A stretch of 64,000 bases of DNA, taken from the NCBI GenBank assembly GCA_963738665.1, contig CAVTXL010000010.1:310001-374000 (forward strand), given 5' to 3'. Below the pieces are notes generated by a model, which saw only the letters and a program-made list of their open reading frames with translations, had not been told where the DNA came from and made no database searches. The first letter of the stretch is position 1; each line of letters begins with the position of its first letter. Origin of the DNA: JABDGM01 sp963738665 (GTDB lineage: Bacteria; Planctomycetota; Planctomycetia; Pirellulales; Lacipirellulaceae). This document shows, piece by piece, positions 29,446 to 40,317 of this stretch. Position numbers and translations under genes: made by a program.

Positions 29446-31375
29446 ATGAATGCCGCTCTGGTCTTGGACCTGGTCGTTTTCTTCGGGTTCATTTTCTTTG
29501 TCATTGCCGTCGGCATCGGCATGAGCCGCGACGAGAAGGACAGCGAAGACTACTTTCTCGCTGGTCGCGGGCTGACCTGGTGGCTGATTGGTTTTTCTCT
29601 CATCGCTGCCAACATTTCCAGCGAACAATTCATCGGCATGTCCGGCCAGGCGGCCATGCATGTCGGCCTGGCAATTGCCAGCTACGAGTGGATGGCCGCT
29701 ATCACGCTGGTGGTCGTGGCGTTCTGGTTTCTGCCGAAGTTTCTCGGGGCCGGCATCTACACGATTCCCGAATACCTGGAGTATCGCTTTAACCGCGCGG
29801 CCCGCTCTCTCATGTCGTTGCTAATGGTCGCCGTCTGCGTGCTCGTCTCCTTTACGGCCGTGGTTTACTCGGGCGCGTTGACCGCGTCCGTGCTGTTTGG
29901 CGACGTCACTCTCTGGGGCGATGTCCACATCAACGTGACGAACGCATCCTGGGCAATCGGCATTTTGTCGGCGATCTACGTCGTGGCCGGCGGCCTCAAA
30001 GCGTGTGCCTGGGCCGACCTGATTCAAGGCACCGCACTAATTATTGGCGGCGCAATCGTCAGCTATTTGGCGTTTCGGGCCTTGGGCCACGCCGACCCGC
30101 AGGCGATCGGACTGGCCGCGTCGCAAGCCGCGGCCGGACCGATCGAACGCTTCCGCGAACTCAACGGCGCAAAGCTCCACATGGTATTGCCGAGGACCGA
30201 CCTGATCCTGCCTTGGACGGCACTCGTGGTCGGGCTCTGGATTCCGAACTTTTATTACTGGGGCCTCAACCAATACATCGTCCAGCGAACGCTTGGTTCC
30301 CAGTCGGTTTCCGCCGGGCAGAAGGGCATTGTATTCGCCGCCGCTATGAAATTGATCGTGCCGTTTATCATCGTCATTCCCGGTATCATCGCCTTCAATC
30401 TGTTCGCCCCGGAAATGGTGGACCTGGCCGCCACAGACAATCAAGAAACGCTAAACGCGTTCAACGCTGCACGGACCAATCCCCAAACTGCGCGGACGGC
30501 GTTCAACTTCGACAAAGACTTCGCCGACCAGCATCAGGAGGTGGCGCAGCAAATCCTGACGTTCAACCAGGCTGTCGCCGGCGTCCAGCCAACGACGGCG
30601 ATCTCACCTACAGAACTAATGGAAAACAACCAAGCAGCCCTGGCGAAAATCGACCAGCGGAATGCCGACGACGAGACGGCACCACCCGTCAAGGTTTCGA
30701 CGACGCTGACCGGCTACAAGTACGACGCTGCATTTCCATTGCTAATGAAGCGTCTGGTGTTCGAATACCCGGGCGTGCGAGCATTCGTCATGGCCGCCCT
30801 GCTGGGCGCCGTAATCAGCTCGCTGGCTGCCGTGTTAAACGCGGCATCAACCATGTTCACGATGGACCTGTATCGCGTGTACGTGAACCCAGGCGCGTCG
30901 CAATCCAACCTTGTCGGCGTCGGGCGTTTGAGCGTGGCGGCGTTCGCGGCGCTCGGCTGTTGGATCGCGCCGGAATTGAACAAACCGGAGTTCAAAGGAA
31001 TCTTTACGTTCATTCAAGAGTTTCAGGGCTTCTTTTCGCCCGGCGTGTTGGCCGTGTTCATCTTCGGTCTGTTCGTGCGTTCCGCTCCGCGCCATGCGGC
31101 ATGGCTGGCATCCTCATCAACCCGGTTGTCTACGCGTTTCTCAAATGGGGCCTGCCGAAATTTGATGTGCCGGAAATTGCTTTCCTTGATCGGATGGCAA
31201 TTTCGTTCGGTGCCACCCTGCTGGCTCTTGGCTTGCTGACGCTCGTCAAGCCTCTCCGCGAACCGATTCATATGCCGGAGCAAACGAAAATGGAGCTTGC
31301 AAGCTCCGCCGGCGTGAAACTGTGGGCGCAGTCGTCGTCATCGCGACGCTCGGGCTATATTGGCTGTTCTGGTAA
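29446..31375 (+). CDS. Sodium:solute (sugar) symporter, SSS family, two frameshifts
   Basis: Start ATG 29446 (MNAALVLDLVVFFGFIFFVI). SSS motifs: DSEDYFLAGRGLTWWLIGFS, SLIAANISSEQFIGMSG (Na+-site region), YTIPEYLEYRFNR, and FYYWGLNQYIVQRTLGSQS, typical of SGLT-like sugar transporters. Frame breaks near 31085; the next frame continues GILINPVVYAFLKWGLPKFD and further membrane segments. A second break near 31325 then gives GAVVVIATLGLYWLFW and stop 31373..31375. With both repaired the protein is about 640 residues with some 14 segments. The neighbours suggest galactose or arabinose as substrate (inference). Confidence 0.88.
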
Positions 31376-31519
31376 CAGCGGTCGTGAAGGTCGTCGTCAC
31401 ATCCCGCGGCCTGCGGTCAACTGCCGCATTGTTTTCGCACGCCGGCAACTTGTCGACCAATATCGCATCGCAGAATTGTTGCGAGCGGCGGTGCGGCGGA
31501 CGGAAGGCGCGGCGACGTA

Positions 31520-33025
31520 CTAAAAGCTCCCAGCCAACCGATAATGCGCCTCGTTCCAGCGAATCTGGTTCTTGAAGTCGCGCAGCTTCGTTTCGTTGTC
31601 GATCACTAACAGCTCGATCCCGGCCCAATCAGCAAACATTTCGATCTGGTCAGTCGTCACCGATTGGCTGAATCCGGTGTGGTGCGGGCCGCCGGCGTAG
31701 ATCCAGGCCGCGGCCGCCGTTGGCAAGTTTGGCTTGGCGTCCCACAGTGCGCGGGCGACTGGTAGCTTCGGCAATGGTTCGAGCGGCTTGACAACTTCGA
31801 CCTCGTTCACCAGCAGACGGAAGCGGCTGCCCATGTCCATGATGGCCGCGTTGATCGCCGGGCCCGGCGGCGTATCGAACACCAGCCGCACCGGGTCTTC
31901 CTTGCCGCCGATCCCCAGCGGGTGAATTTCCATCTTCGGCTTGCCGGCTGCGATCGACGGGCAAATCTCGAGCATGTGGGCGCCCAGGCAGAGCGACCGC
32001 GCCGGATCGAAGTGGTACGTGTAGTCTTCCATGAACGAGGTGCCCCCCTTCACGCCGTGGCCCATTACTTTCATCGCCCGCACCAGGGCGGCCGTTTTCC
32101 AATCGCCTTCCGCGCCGAATCCATAGCCGTCGGCCATCAGACGCTGCGAGGCGATGCCGGGCAGTTGCTTGAGGCCGTGCAGGTCTTCAAATGTATCGGT
32201 GTAGCCCTTGAAGTTGCCCTCTTCGAGAAACGCCCGCAGGCCAAGCTCGATCTTCGCCGCGTCGCGAAGGCTGGCTCGCTTGGCGCCGGTCTTCCGCAGC
32301 GGCTCGGCCGTTTCGTATTGCTCTTCATACTGGCCGCACAGCTTGTCGGCTTCGGCGTCGCTGACGGCGTTCACCTTGGCCACCAGGTCGCCGACGCCGT
32401 GCGTGTTCACCGAATAGCCCAGGCGAATCTGTGCCTCAACCTTGTCCCCCTCAGTCACGGCCACCTGCCGCATGTTGTCGCCGAAGCGGACGAACTTCGC
32501 CCCTTGGGCATCGTGCCAGGCACAGGCCGTGCGGCACCAGGCGCCGAGCTGCGCAAGGGCCCGCTCGTCCTGCCAGTGGCCGACGACCACCGTCCGTCCC
32601 AGCCGCAGCCGGCTGCAGATGAACCCGAACTCGCGGCCGCCGTGTGCCGACTGGTTGAGGTTCATGAAGTCCATGTCGATCGTCGACCAGGGGATGTCGC
32701 GGTTGAACTGCGTGTGGAGGTGAGCGAACGGCTTCTTCAGCTCGGTCAACCCGGCGATCCACATCTTGGCCGGCGAGAAGGTGTGCATCCACGTGATCAG
32801 GCCGACGCAGTTCGGCGCGGCGTTCGCCTCTTGGCAAATCTTGTGGATCGCGTCCGGACCGGTCAGCACCGGCTTGAAGACGATCTTGATCGGCAGCTCG
32901 CCCGAGCGGGTGAGCCCGGCAACGATCGCCTGCGAATCCTTATCGACTTGCTTGAGCACTTCGTCGCCGTACAAGTGCTGGCTGCCGGTGACGAACCAGG
33001 CTTCGAGCGGTTTCAGGTCGATCAT
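31520..33025 (-). CDS. araA: L-arabinose isomerase
   Basis: 501 residues, full length. Interconverts L-arabinose and L-ribulose using Mn2+. Landmarks: WFVTGSQHLYGDEVL at 10, CVGLITWMHTFSPAKMWIAG near 75, LHTQFNRDIPWSTIDMDFMN near 105, GFGAEGDWKTAALVR near 300 (metal Glu) and SFMEDYTYHF near 328 (second Glu), with metal His in LGAHMLE and HHTGFS regions. Last gene of a likely araB-araD-araA cluster on the minus strand, convergent with the symporter. Confidence 0.96.
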   Translation of the reverse strand: MIDLKPLEAWFVTGSQHLYGDEVLKQVDKDSQAIVAGLTRSGELPIKIVFKPVLTGPDAIHKICQEANAAPNCVGLITWMHTFSPAKMWIAGLTELKKPFAHLHTQFNRDIPWSTIDMDFMNLNQSAHGGREFGFICSRLRLGRTVVVGHWQDERALAQLGAWCRTACAWHDAQGAKFVRFGDNMRQVAVTEGDKVEAQIRLGYSVNTHGVGDLVAKVNAVSDAEADKLCGQYEEQYETAEPLRKTGAKRASLRDAAKIELGLRAFLEEGNFKGYTDTFEDLHGLKQLPGIASQRLMADGYGFGAEGDWKTAALVRAMKVMGHGVKGGTSFMEDYTYHFDPARSLCLGAHMLEICPSIAAGKPKMEIHPLGIGGKEDPVRLVFDTPPGPAINAAIMDMGSRFRLLVNEVEVVKPLEPLPKLPVARALWDAKPNLPTAAAAWIYAGGPHHTGFSQSVTTDQIEMFADWAGIELLVIDNETKLRDFKNQIRWNEAHYRLAGSF

Positions 33026-33075
33026 GGGAGGACTCCGAATGAAACTATGAATGAATTGTGCGTGGCGGAAGATTT

Positions 33076-33370
33076 AACCACAAAGGGCACGTAGGACACG
33101 GAACCATACAACAAGGACAGGATCGACAGGGATTACTGGATAGGAAACTACAAAAACCGCTTTCTGTGTGAATAAGCGCGTCGATCATTTAAACAGTGTG
33201 CGAAATAACTAGAGGTCAATCGCTACGTTCTCTGCGTCACACACTTAAAGCAGTTTCAAGGCCGGTAGAGCTAACCGGACGCCGGCTGGTGCTTTCAGCC
33301 GCGGCGGTGAACCCTCGGTTTTGAAACGGCTTCTACACTCTTCTTGGTGACCGTCGTGTCCTTTGTGGTT
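33076..33370. repeat. Inverted-repeat-bounded segment between araD and araA
   Basis: AACCACAAAGGGCACGTAGG at 33076 faces CGTGTCCTTTGTGGTT ending at 33370. Inside is a second imperfect pair (GCAGTTTCAAGGCCGG / CGGTTTTGAAACGGC). No gene in the 368-bp gap. It looks like a non-autonomous repeat placed inside the ara operon; it may affect araA transcription. Confidence 0.5.
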
Positions 33371-33393
33371 CGAAATAAACTGAAGCGAGATTG

Positions 33394-34089
33394 TCAATAT
33401 CCCTTTTGTCCGTAGTATGAGCCGGGGCCGTGTTTGCGAAAATAGTGCTTATCGAGGACGTATTGTTCGAGCAGTGTCGCGTCGGCTTTGATTTGCAGCA
33501 CGCCCAGGGCCATCGCCGCGACGGCCTCGAGCGCGACCGCGTTCTTGACCGATTCCGGCGCGTTCTTCCCCCAAGCGAACGGCCCGTGGCCGGCCACGAG
33601 GACCGCCGGCATCGCCTTGGCCTCGAGCTTCGCAAACCGCTCGACGATCACCACGCCCGTGTTGAGTTCGTAGGCTTCGTCGACTTCTTTCTTGGAAAGC
33701 GGCCGCGTTAGAGGAATTGGGCCGGAAAAGTGATCGGCATGCGTCGTGCCGAAGCACGGGATTTCGGCTCGGGCCTGGGCGAAGGTCGTGGCAAAGCGAC
33801 TGTGCGTGTGGCTGATGCCGCTGATGTCGTCAAAATGCTTGTAGAGATAAACGTGCGTCGGCGTATCGCTCGACGGGCGCAGCTTGCCCTCGACGACCTT
33901 GCCTTCCAGATCGACCACCACCATATGCTCCGGCCGCATGTCATCGTACGGCACACCGCTGGGTTTGATCACGCACAGCTTGCGATCGTCGCTGACGGCG
34001 CTGACGTTGCCCCAAGTGAGCGTGACGAGGCCGTGCTTGCCGAGGTCGAGATTCGCCTGGCAGACAATTTCTTTGAGCGATTCGAGCAT
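33394..34089 (-). CDS. araD: L-ribulose-5-phosphate 4-epimerase
   Basis: 231 residues, class II aldolase/adducin fold. Converts L-ribulose-5-P to D-xylulose-5-P. TWGNVSAVSDDRKLCVIKPS near 25-44, SSDTPTHVYLYKHF with the phosphate/zinc region, GISHTHSRFATTFA (zinc His pair) near 93, and VAGHGPFAWG (third zinc His) near 168. Length and motifs are normal. Between araB and araA, same strand. Confidence 0.95.
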   Translation of the reverse strand: MLESLKEIVCQANLDLGKHGLVTLTWGNVSAVSDDRKLCVIKPSGVPYDDMRPEHMVVVDLEGKVVEGKLRPSSDTPTHVYLYKHFDDISGISHTHSRFATTFAQARAEIPCFGTTHADHFSGPIPLTRPLSKKEVDEAYELNTGVVIVERFAKLEAKAMPAVLVAGHGPFAWGKNAPESVKNAVALEAVAAMALGVLQIKADATLLEQYVLDKHYFRKHGPGSYYGQKGY

Positions 34090-34163
34090 CAGCCCGTCCT
34101 ATAAAGCCGGACCATTTTGGTCCAGACGCTAAAATAATTCCCGACCAAGATGGTCAGGCTACA

Positions 34164-35863
34164 TTACGAACCCTTCCGCACGCGGTCGCGGATGGCGATC
34201 AAGATTTTCATCACGCCGCTGAGCGACTCGGTTTGCCCTGCGGTGCCGAAGGCGTCGTGCATCCGCTTGTACAGCGAGTACAACTCGGCATACACGGCGG
34301 CCCGCTCGGGGTTCGGCAAATACACTTGTTTCTTCACCCCGGTCATCGCCGCCTGGGCATCTTCCACGCGGGCGTGCGCTTCGCCGACGACCGCCCCGAA
34401 TATCGACGCCCCCAAGGCACACGTTTGCGCCGAGCGGCTGATCTTCATCGGCCGATTGCAGACGTCGGCGTAGATTTGCATCACAAACGGGTTCTTCTCA
34501 GCGATGCCGCCGCAGTTGATCACTTCCTTGACCTTGACGCCGTACTCTTCGAACCGGTTGATGATCGTCAGCGCCCCGAAGGCGGTCGACTCGACCAGCG
34601 CCCGATACACTTCCGGCGCCGTCGTATGGAGCGTTTGGCCGACCAGCACGCCGGTCAGCAGCGGGTCGACCAAAATCGTGCGGTTGCCGTTATTCCAGTC
34701 GAGTGCGAGAAGGCCGCTCTCGCCCGGCTCGAGCTTCTCGGCATCGCGGGTGAGATTAACGTGAGCGTCCCCCTTGGACGCGTATTTGGCCGGCGTCAGG
34801 TAGCTGACGAACCAATTGAAGATGTCGCCGACGGCCGATTGGCCCGCCTCCAGGCCGTACATGCCGCCCATGATCGAACCCGGCACGACGCCGCACAGGC
34901 CGGGGATTTCCGGCAGTTTTGTCTCCAGCGGCGCGACCATCGTGTCGCACGTGCTGGTGCCGATGATCTTCACGAGCGTGCCCGGTTTGATGCCGGCGCC
35001 GACCGCGCCCATGTGGGCGTCGAACGCGCCGACCGCGACCGGCACACCGGCCGGCAGCCCGACCTTCTTCGCCACGGCCGCCGTCAGGTGGCCCGCCATC
35101 TTATCGGCGGGGATGGCCTGTGAAGTGTAATGCTCGCGGAGCGGCGCGAGGTCGGGATCGAGCGAGGCCAGAAAATCTGCCTTGGGCAATCCACCCCAGC
35201 GGTCGTTGTAAATGGCCTTATGGCCAGCGGCACAGATGCTGCGCTTCATTGTCTGGGGATCGGTGTTGCCCGTGATGAAGCCGGGGACGAAATCGGCCAG
35301 CTCGACCCAGCTGTAAGCTGCGCTAAAGACGTCCGGCTCGGTCCGCTTGCAGTGCAGAATCTTCGACCAGTACCATTCGCTGGAGTAAGTGCCGCCGCAA
35401 TCGGCCAGGTAGCGCTCGCGGATCCTGCCGCGCCTTTTCAGTGATCTCCGCCGCCTCGGCGTGGCTGGTGTGGTCTTTCCAGAGCCAGGCGTGCGCCGCG
35501 AGCTTCTTCTTAAATTTCGACTGCATCGCAAGGGGCGTCCCTTCGCGGTCGACCGGGATCGGCGTCGAGCCCGTCGTATCGACACCGATGCCGACGACGT
35601 GTTCCGGCTTGAAGCCGCGCCTTCTTCTTGGCCACGTTCACCGCGCGGCGGACCGATTTGAAAAAGCCCTCGATGTAGTCGGCCGGGTTCTGCCGCGCGA
35701 GGTTCGGCTCTTTCTTATCCAGTAGGATGCCATGGTCCCCGCTGGGATAGTTGAATACGTGCGAGGCGACTTCCGTGCCGTCGGCCGTATCAACCACCAG
35801 TGCGCGAACGCTGTTCGTCCCGTAGTCGACCCCGATCGAAAACTTCTTCGCGGTCTTGGCCAT
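34164..35863 (-). CDS. araB: Ribulokinase, two frameshifts
   Basis: FGGY-family kinase phosphorylating L-ribulose. Start ATG 35863: KFSIGVDYGTNSVRALVVD is the ATP loop, and NLARQNPADYIEGFF is typical of ribulokinase. Near 35615 an extra base shifts the frame; the next frame gives GFKPEHVVGIGVDTTGSTPI (catalytic-domain motif) and MQSKFKKKLAAHAWLWKDHT. A second extra base near 35425 leads to RIRERYLADCGGTYSSEWYW and the C-terminal half (VGAFDAHMGAVGAGI, GTSTCDTMV, INCGGIAEKNPFVMQI). Both shifts sit in the same 10-mer AAGGCGCGGC. Upstream gene of the ara cluster. Confidence 0.9.
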
Positions 35864-35984
35864 GCAATTTTCCTACTGAGAACAGACTCAAAAGTTGGCT
35901 AAATCACTGAATGCGGCCTAGATATCTTGAAACGCTATATCCTACACACGCGCCACGCCCAGTTGCAATACACTGCAGCAGGTC

Positions 35985-36092
35985 GTCGGGCGCACAATCC
36001 TGTCCGCCGCTTTTGCACCGACCGATTAACTTGACGCGAAATGCACGCGTTTCATGGCCAGGGCGGACAGAATTGTCTGCCCTACGGCGATG
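35985..36092. repeat. Intergenic inverted repeat between araB and ABC ATPase
   Basis: GGCGCACAATCCTGTCCGCC faces GGCGGACAGAATTGTCTGCC followed by CTAC. Same family as 906..966. Could serve as a boundary or terminator between the ABC gene and araB; no T-run seen. Confidence 0.55.
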
Positions 36093-36113
36093 CAAACTTT
36101 GCTTGACCGGCAA

Positions 36114-37040
36114 TTACGACGTAAGCCCTTTGGTCAGTGCCATGAAGGCCGTTTCGAGATTTAGGTCTTCTTCCTGCAGGAGAAGCAAGCGGTGACCGGC
36201 CGTTACCAGGATGTTCGCCAGCTCGCTGTAGTCTTGCTGGCCGTCGGTGAGCGTCACCGACAGATACTTGTCATGCACGTCGACGCGATCGACGAGCCGA
36301 TGCCCTTCCAACAGTCGGGCGGCCACATCGCGATCGCCCGCCACGCCGATCCGCAGAATGGTTTGCGGCCGCACTTGCTTGAGTAGTTCCGACACCGTCG
36401 CGTTGAACTTCAACTCGCCCAGCTCGATAATGCCCACTTTGTTGCAAATATCGGCCAGCTCTGGCAGGATGTGGCTCGACACCATGATCGTCTTGCCCAT
36501 TGCGCCCAATCGCTTCAGCAGCGCCCGCATCTCGATGCGGGCCCGCGGGTCGAGTCCGCTCGCTGGCTCGTCCAAGAGCAGCACCTCGGGGTCGTGCAAC
36601 AGCACACGGGCCAGGCCCAGCCGCTGCGTCATGCCTCGCGACAGGCTGGTCACTAGCGCCTCGCGCTTGTAGCCCAGCTCGACCAGCTCCAGCACTTCTT
36701 CGCAGATTTGCCGCCGCTTCTGTCCGCGGATGCGGTACGCGGCCGCGAAGAAATCGAGGTACTCGATCACTCTCATGTCGTCGTACACACCAAAGAAGTC
36801 GGGCATGTAGCCGATCATGCGGCGGATTTCTTTCGGCTTCGTATAGATCGAGTAGCCGCCAACGTACGCCTCGCCCCAGGTCGGCTGCAGCAGCGTGGCC
36901 AGGATCCGCATCGTCGTTGTTTTGCCCGAGCCATTCGGGCCGATGAAGCCAAACAAATCGCCCCGCACGAGATTCAAGTCAATCGACTTGATCGCGTAAT
37001 GCTCGCCGTACTTCTTCGTGAGGTCGCGGGTTTCGATCAT
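36114..37040 (-). CDS. ABC transporter ATP-binding protein
   Basis: 308 residues. Walker A FGFIGPNGSGKTTTMRIL near residue 31-48, Q-loop region YMPDFFGVYDD, signature SLSRGMTQRLGLARVLLHDP near 132, Walker B EVLLLDEPASGLDPRARIEM, switch His in MVSSHILPELA. A C-terminal domain of about 90 residues follows, as in NatA/CcmA-like exporters. The permease is not in the window in recognisable form; the large membrane protein just downstream of the promoter side (37194..39421, same strand, 153 bp upstream) is a likely partner. Confidence 0.92.
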   Translation of the reverse strand: MIETRDLTKKYGEHYAIKSIDLNLVRGDLFGFIGPNGSGKTTTMRILATLLQPTWGEAYVGGYSIYTKPKEIRRMIGYMPDFFGVYDDMRVIEYLDFFAAAYRIRGQKRRQICEEVLELVELGYKREALVTSLSRGMTQRLGLARVLLHDPEVLLLDEPASGLDPRARIEMRALLKRLGAMGKTIMVSSHILPELADICNKVGIIELGELKFNATVSELLKQVRPQTILRIGVAGDRDVAARLLEGHRLVDRVDVHDKYLSVTLTDGQQDYSELANILVTAGHRLLLLQEEDLNLETAFMALTKGLTS

Positions 37041-37193
37041 GGGGGTGAGAGGACAGGCGGAACAGTGAGTGGATGAATTGGACCGCAGGCCGGTCGCGTC
37101 GAACTGCGATCATCACAGGTCAAGGGCATCCGTATCGAGGCATCCAGCGAAAATCGGTGTCTTTAAAATTGTGGGCCCAGCCGACTTAATCGC

Positions 37194-39421
37194 CTATTCA
37201 CCTTTGCCCACTGGTAATACAAAACGATACACGACCAGGCGCGAGCTGTCGCCGTCTGCGCTTGGCGCCGGATCGGCGTCCAGGCCGAGAAGCTGGCTGC
37301 CCGGCGTTTGAACCTCGGCGACCAGCACGGCCCGGCCTACGGCAAGCGTGCGAGTCAGATCGCAGAATCGCTCGAAACGAAACGGCAGGCCCGTGTAGCG
37401 GGCTCCGCCGGCCGCCTCGTAAAACATCATGGCGTTCAGCAGTTGGGCCGCGGTAGCGTGATCGGTTTCGAGCAACGGCCGCTGCGATCCGCCGGTCGCC
37501 ACGCCGCCGATCGCCGCGCCGGTGACGAGCGTCTGAATGCTGATCGGCGTTAATTGACCGTCGATCGTCACCGACGCGCTCGGTTCGATGTCTTTGAGCC
37601 GGTATGCCCAATTGCCGAACATCAGCCGGACGTTCTGCAGCCGAAGTTGCGTCTTGTTTTCGATCGCGCCTGCGACGAGGCCGTCGCTGTCTTTCAGCAT
37701 CGCCACCACCGGCGAATCGGCCAGCGGCGCCGACCACCGCGCCTCCAGCGACTTCGTCGCCGCCGTCTGCACAGGAATCCCGGTCAGCTCATCGGCCGTC
37801 GGCTGGTGGTAGCCCGTGGCGATGACGCTCATGCCGCTGGAGTTGGCGCTCATTCCCCCGATGCCAGCGCCGGCGAGCCCGTTCCATGAGAGCCGGGCAT
37901 CCGCGCGCTCGGCGGCTCGGCCGGCAAAGCGGGGTGCAAAACTCAAGTCGTAGCGCCGTGCTCGCGGGCTGTAAAGCGTCGCCCAAAAGGCGCCGCGGCG
38001 CTGCTCGACATCGAGTCGACGTCGACCAGCTCGACGATATTGACGGCCGGCCTCGACGATGCGTCCCGTGTACCAGCTAGCAGCAGCGCCCCGCCGCCGA
38101 ACGCCGCCAGCAATAGCGGAAACGTGATCCATGCTACCCAGGGACGGCGCAGCAGCTTGTGCGCAAACAAGTAATTGAGCGGGCCCAGGAGTAACAGGTA
38201 CGTCACCGACATCCCGACGACACCGGAAAACGAAAATGGCTGCACGCCGGCGAAGGCTTGGCCCAAACGTTGCCGCATTGCGCCGGAAAGATCGTTGTAG
38301 CCGGAGGTTGTCAGATTGTGCGGGCCTTCGTCTCTTTCTTCATTCGGCTCGACATACGGCCGCACCAGCGCCCGCAGCAACGGGCCGCGGCTCGGCCAAT
38401 CGGCGAGGGGCGGTTCGTCGACGTCGAGCCCGGCGAACGAAATCTCGCCCAGCCCGTGCGGCGAACGAACAACCAACGGCAATTGATCGCCGGCCGCGCC
38501 ATAGACTTCGACTCGCCCAGCGACATCGGCCAGTTGCGGCACCGGCAGGCCGCGCTCGGAACCACGCGCCACGATCGCCGCGCTCGATTCGAGGTACCGC
38601 TCCAGGCTGCCGGTTTCCCGCAGCGGCACGACACTCACCAACCGTCCCGGGGCAAGGGGGGCCAGTGGCCGTCCCTCGGCGAGCAGCTCCGGAGCGTGCT
38701 TCCCTCCGCACAACAGCACCAGGCGGCCGCCCATTTTCACCCATTGGGAAAGCGCGGAAACCTGGGCCAAATTAGCGGATAAACTGCGCAACTGCATCGT
38801 CACTGGTGGACAACACGAGCACGTCAACGCCGTCGTACCCAAACCAATTCGTCGGCAGCGCGTCGACTTGCGGGACCGTGATCGTTACGCGTTGCCCCTG
38901 TCGCGCCGCGCCCGTTCGGGCGGGAATAACTTCCCCCAGGCCAAGCTGGGGCCGCCCCACCGCGACCAGCATTTCTCCCACCGCGGACATGTCCGCGACC
39001 GGCTCGCCGCTGCTCTGTTCCACGCCGGGACGAATCGTCGCCCGGTCGACGATTTGTTCGCCGCGCGCAGCCGCAAGCGGATCGGGCTGCCCAGCCGGCC
39101 AACCTTGACATACGTTTGCGCGGCAGACGTTGCGGCCGGCACGCCGACCGTCGTCGTGACATCGACGCCGTCACTGTCGCTGGTGACGATCGCGACTTGC
39201 AGCTCGCCGGTCGATCCGGCGCGGTCAAGCGCTATCCAGAGCGGCGTCCAGTGGCCAATCTTGTAGTGCCCGGCAAAGCCGATTCGGCAGCCGGTGATGC
39301 GAGGCGTCGCCTCGGCCGCCGGCGGCCCGGCTTGCGCCGCGCAAACTTCGCGCTGCCCAAGCCCCCCAGCGAGCCAAGCGAGCAAGATAATAGGTAGCCA
39401 GCCGAGCGCCCGCGTACGCAT
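37194..39421 (-). CDS. Large exported/membrane protein of unknown function, three frameshifts
   Basis: Reconstructed at about 740 residues. Start ATG 39421 with signal peptide (MRTRALGWLPIILLAWLAGG). Exported part includes IGFAGHYKIGHWTPLWIALD and VDVTTTVGVP. Frames break near 39062 (then GEQIVDRATIRPG), 38786 (then LRSLSANLAQVSALSQWVKM and a Rossmann-like GGRLVLLCGG) and 38018 (then DVEQRRGAFWATLYSPRARR). A membrane segment pair lies at FSGVVGMSVTYLLLLGPLNY and PWVAWITFPLLLAAFGGGAL. No family named with confidence; position next to an ABC ATPase suggests an export-complex component. Confidence 0.6.
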
Positions 39422-39479
39422 ATCACTAGTAATTGTAAATGTTCCGGTCTCGAACATGCGACACGCAGCACCCATGGCG

Positions 39480-39800
39480 TCACGGCTTGCCCGCGTCGGC
39501 GCAAGTGCAGACGAACTGTCCACAACCAGGGCAGCCGGCGCCGTATTTCGTTCGCACAGCCGCGGCCAGGTCGACGCCGACCACGTTGGCAATCGTCGTC
39601 AGCCAGGCCAGCACGTCGGCGAATTCGGCAGACTGCTCGTCGGGCGTCCCGTCTCGCAGGGCGGCCGCCAATTCGCCGACTTCTTCCATCAGCCACATGA
39701 ACGTGCCGTCGGCCCCCCGCGCCTGGTCTTTCGCCAGGTACATCCGCCGAATCAGGCCCTGGAAATCGCTCAGCGAGATGTCGGCGGCGGGTTCGGGCAT
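39480..39800 (-). CDS. MazG-like nucleotide pyrophosphohydrolase
   Basis: 106 residues with the MazG fold helix pair WLMEEVGELAAALRDG and EFADVLAWLTTIANVVGVDL: the EExxE and ExxD metal-binding motifs of all-alpha NTP pyrophosphatases. A Cys cluster at the C-terminus (CPGCGQFVCTC) is unusual and could bind a metal. Members hydrolyse non-canonical or excess NTPs. 58 bp downstream is the large membrane protein start; co-transcription possible. Confidence 0.85.
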   Translation of the reverse strand: MPEPAADISLSDFQGLIRRMYLAKDQARGADGTFMWLMEEVGELAAALRDGTPDEQSAEFADVLAWLTTIANVVGVDLAAAVRTKYGAGCPGCGQFVCTCADAGKP

Positions 39801-39953
39801 GAGGAGGGCTGTTGACAGTGAATCGAGTGCCAGGGCGACGAGAAAGACCTGTCTATGGTGGGCGGTGACTGTCTATTATTCTACACAGTCGCGCCCGCTC
39901 CGCACGGGGGTACGAATCGGCAAGTTGATCCGTCCAATCTCTGAAAACTTACG

Positions 39954-40289
39954 ATGGCCAGCGAATCGCCGCAGGACGAGCAGGGCTTTGTCACCGTCGC
40001 TAAAATTAGCCAAATCCCCGAGGGCAAGGGGGGCTCGTACCAGGTGGGCGAGCGGCTGGTGGCCATTTTCAATTACCATGGCGAGTACCGAGCGATCGAC
40101 GACATTTGCCCCCACATGGGCGCCTCGCTCGGCTCAGGCTATCTCGACGAAGAGGGGACCGTCACTTGTCCCTGGCACGCCTGGCGGTTCCGCATCTGCG
40201 ACGGCAAATGGGCCGACAATCCGCGGCTGGGCGTCGATACGTTCGAGCTTCGCGTCGTCGGCGAGGACATCCAGGTCCGCCGGAAGTGA
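39954..40289 (+). CDS. Rieske [2Fe-2S] ferredoxin-like protein
   Basis: 111 residues. Cluster ligands CPHMGASLGSG and CPWHAWRF (CxH ... CxxH) are intact. No membrane anchor and no oxygenase domain, so a soluble NirD- or ferredoxin-type Rieske protein carrying electrons to an unknown partner. ATG 39954. Divergent from the MazG-like gene. Confidence 0.93.
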   Translation: MASESPQDEQGFVTVAKISQIPEGKGGSYQVGERLVAIFNYHGEYRAIDDICPHMGASLGSGYLDEEGTVTCPWHAWRFRICDGKWADNPRLGVDTFELRVVGEDIQVRRK

Positions 40290-40317
40290 AAATTAGCGGC
40301 GGACGCCAATGGCCGCT

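Noticed and set aside
30003..31523. 506-residue open frame overlapping the symporter
   Set aside because: Out of frame with the symporter for most of its length; only its 3' part is real, as the symporter continuation after the first frameshift.
31922..33094. 390-residue plus-strand open frame
   Set aside because: Lies exactly opposite araA, with Arg/Leu/Val-rich composition typical of antisense frames in GC-rich DNA.
34233..35123. 296-residue plus-strand open frame
   Set aside because: Antisense of araB, shadow composition.
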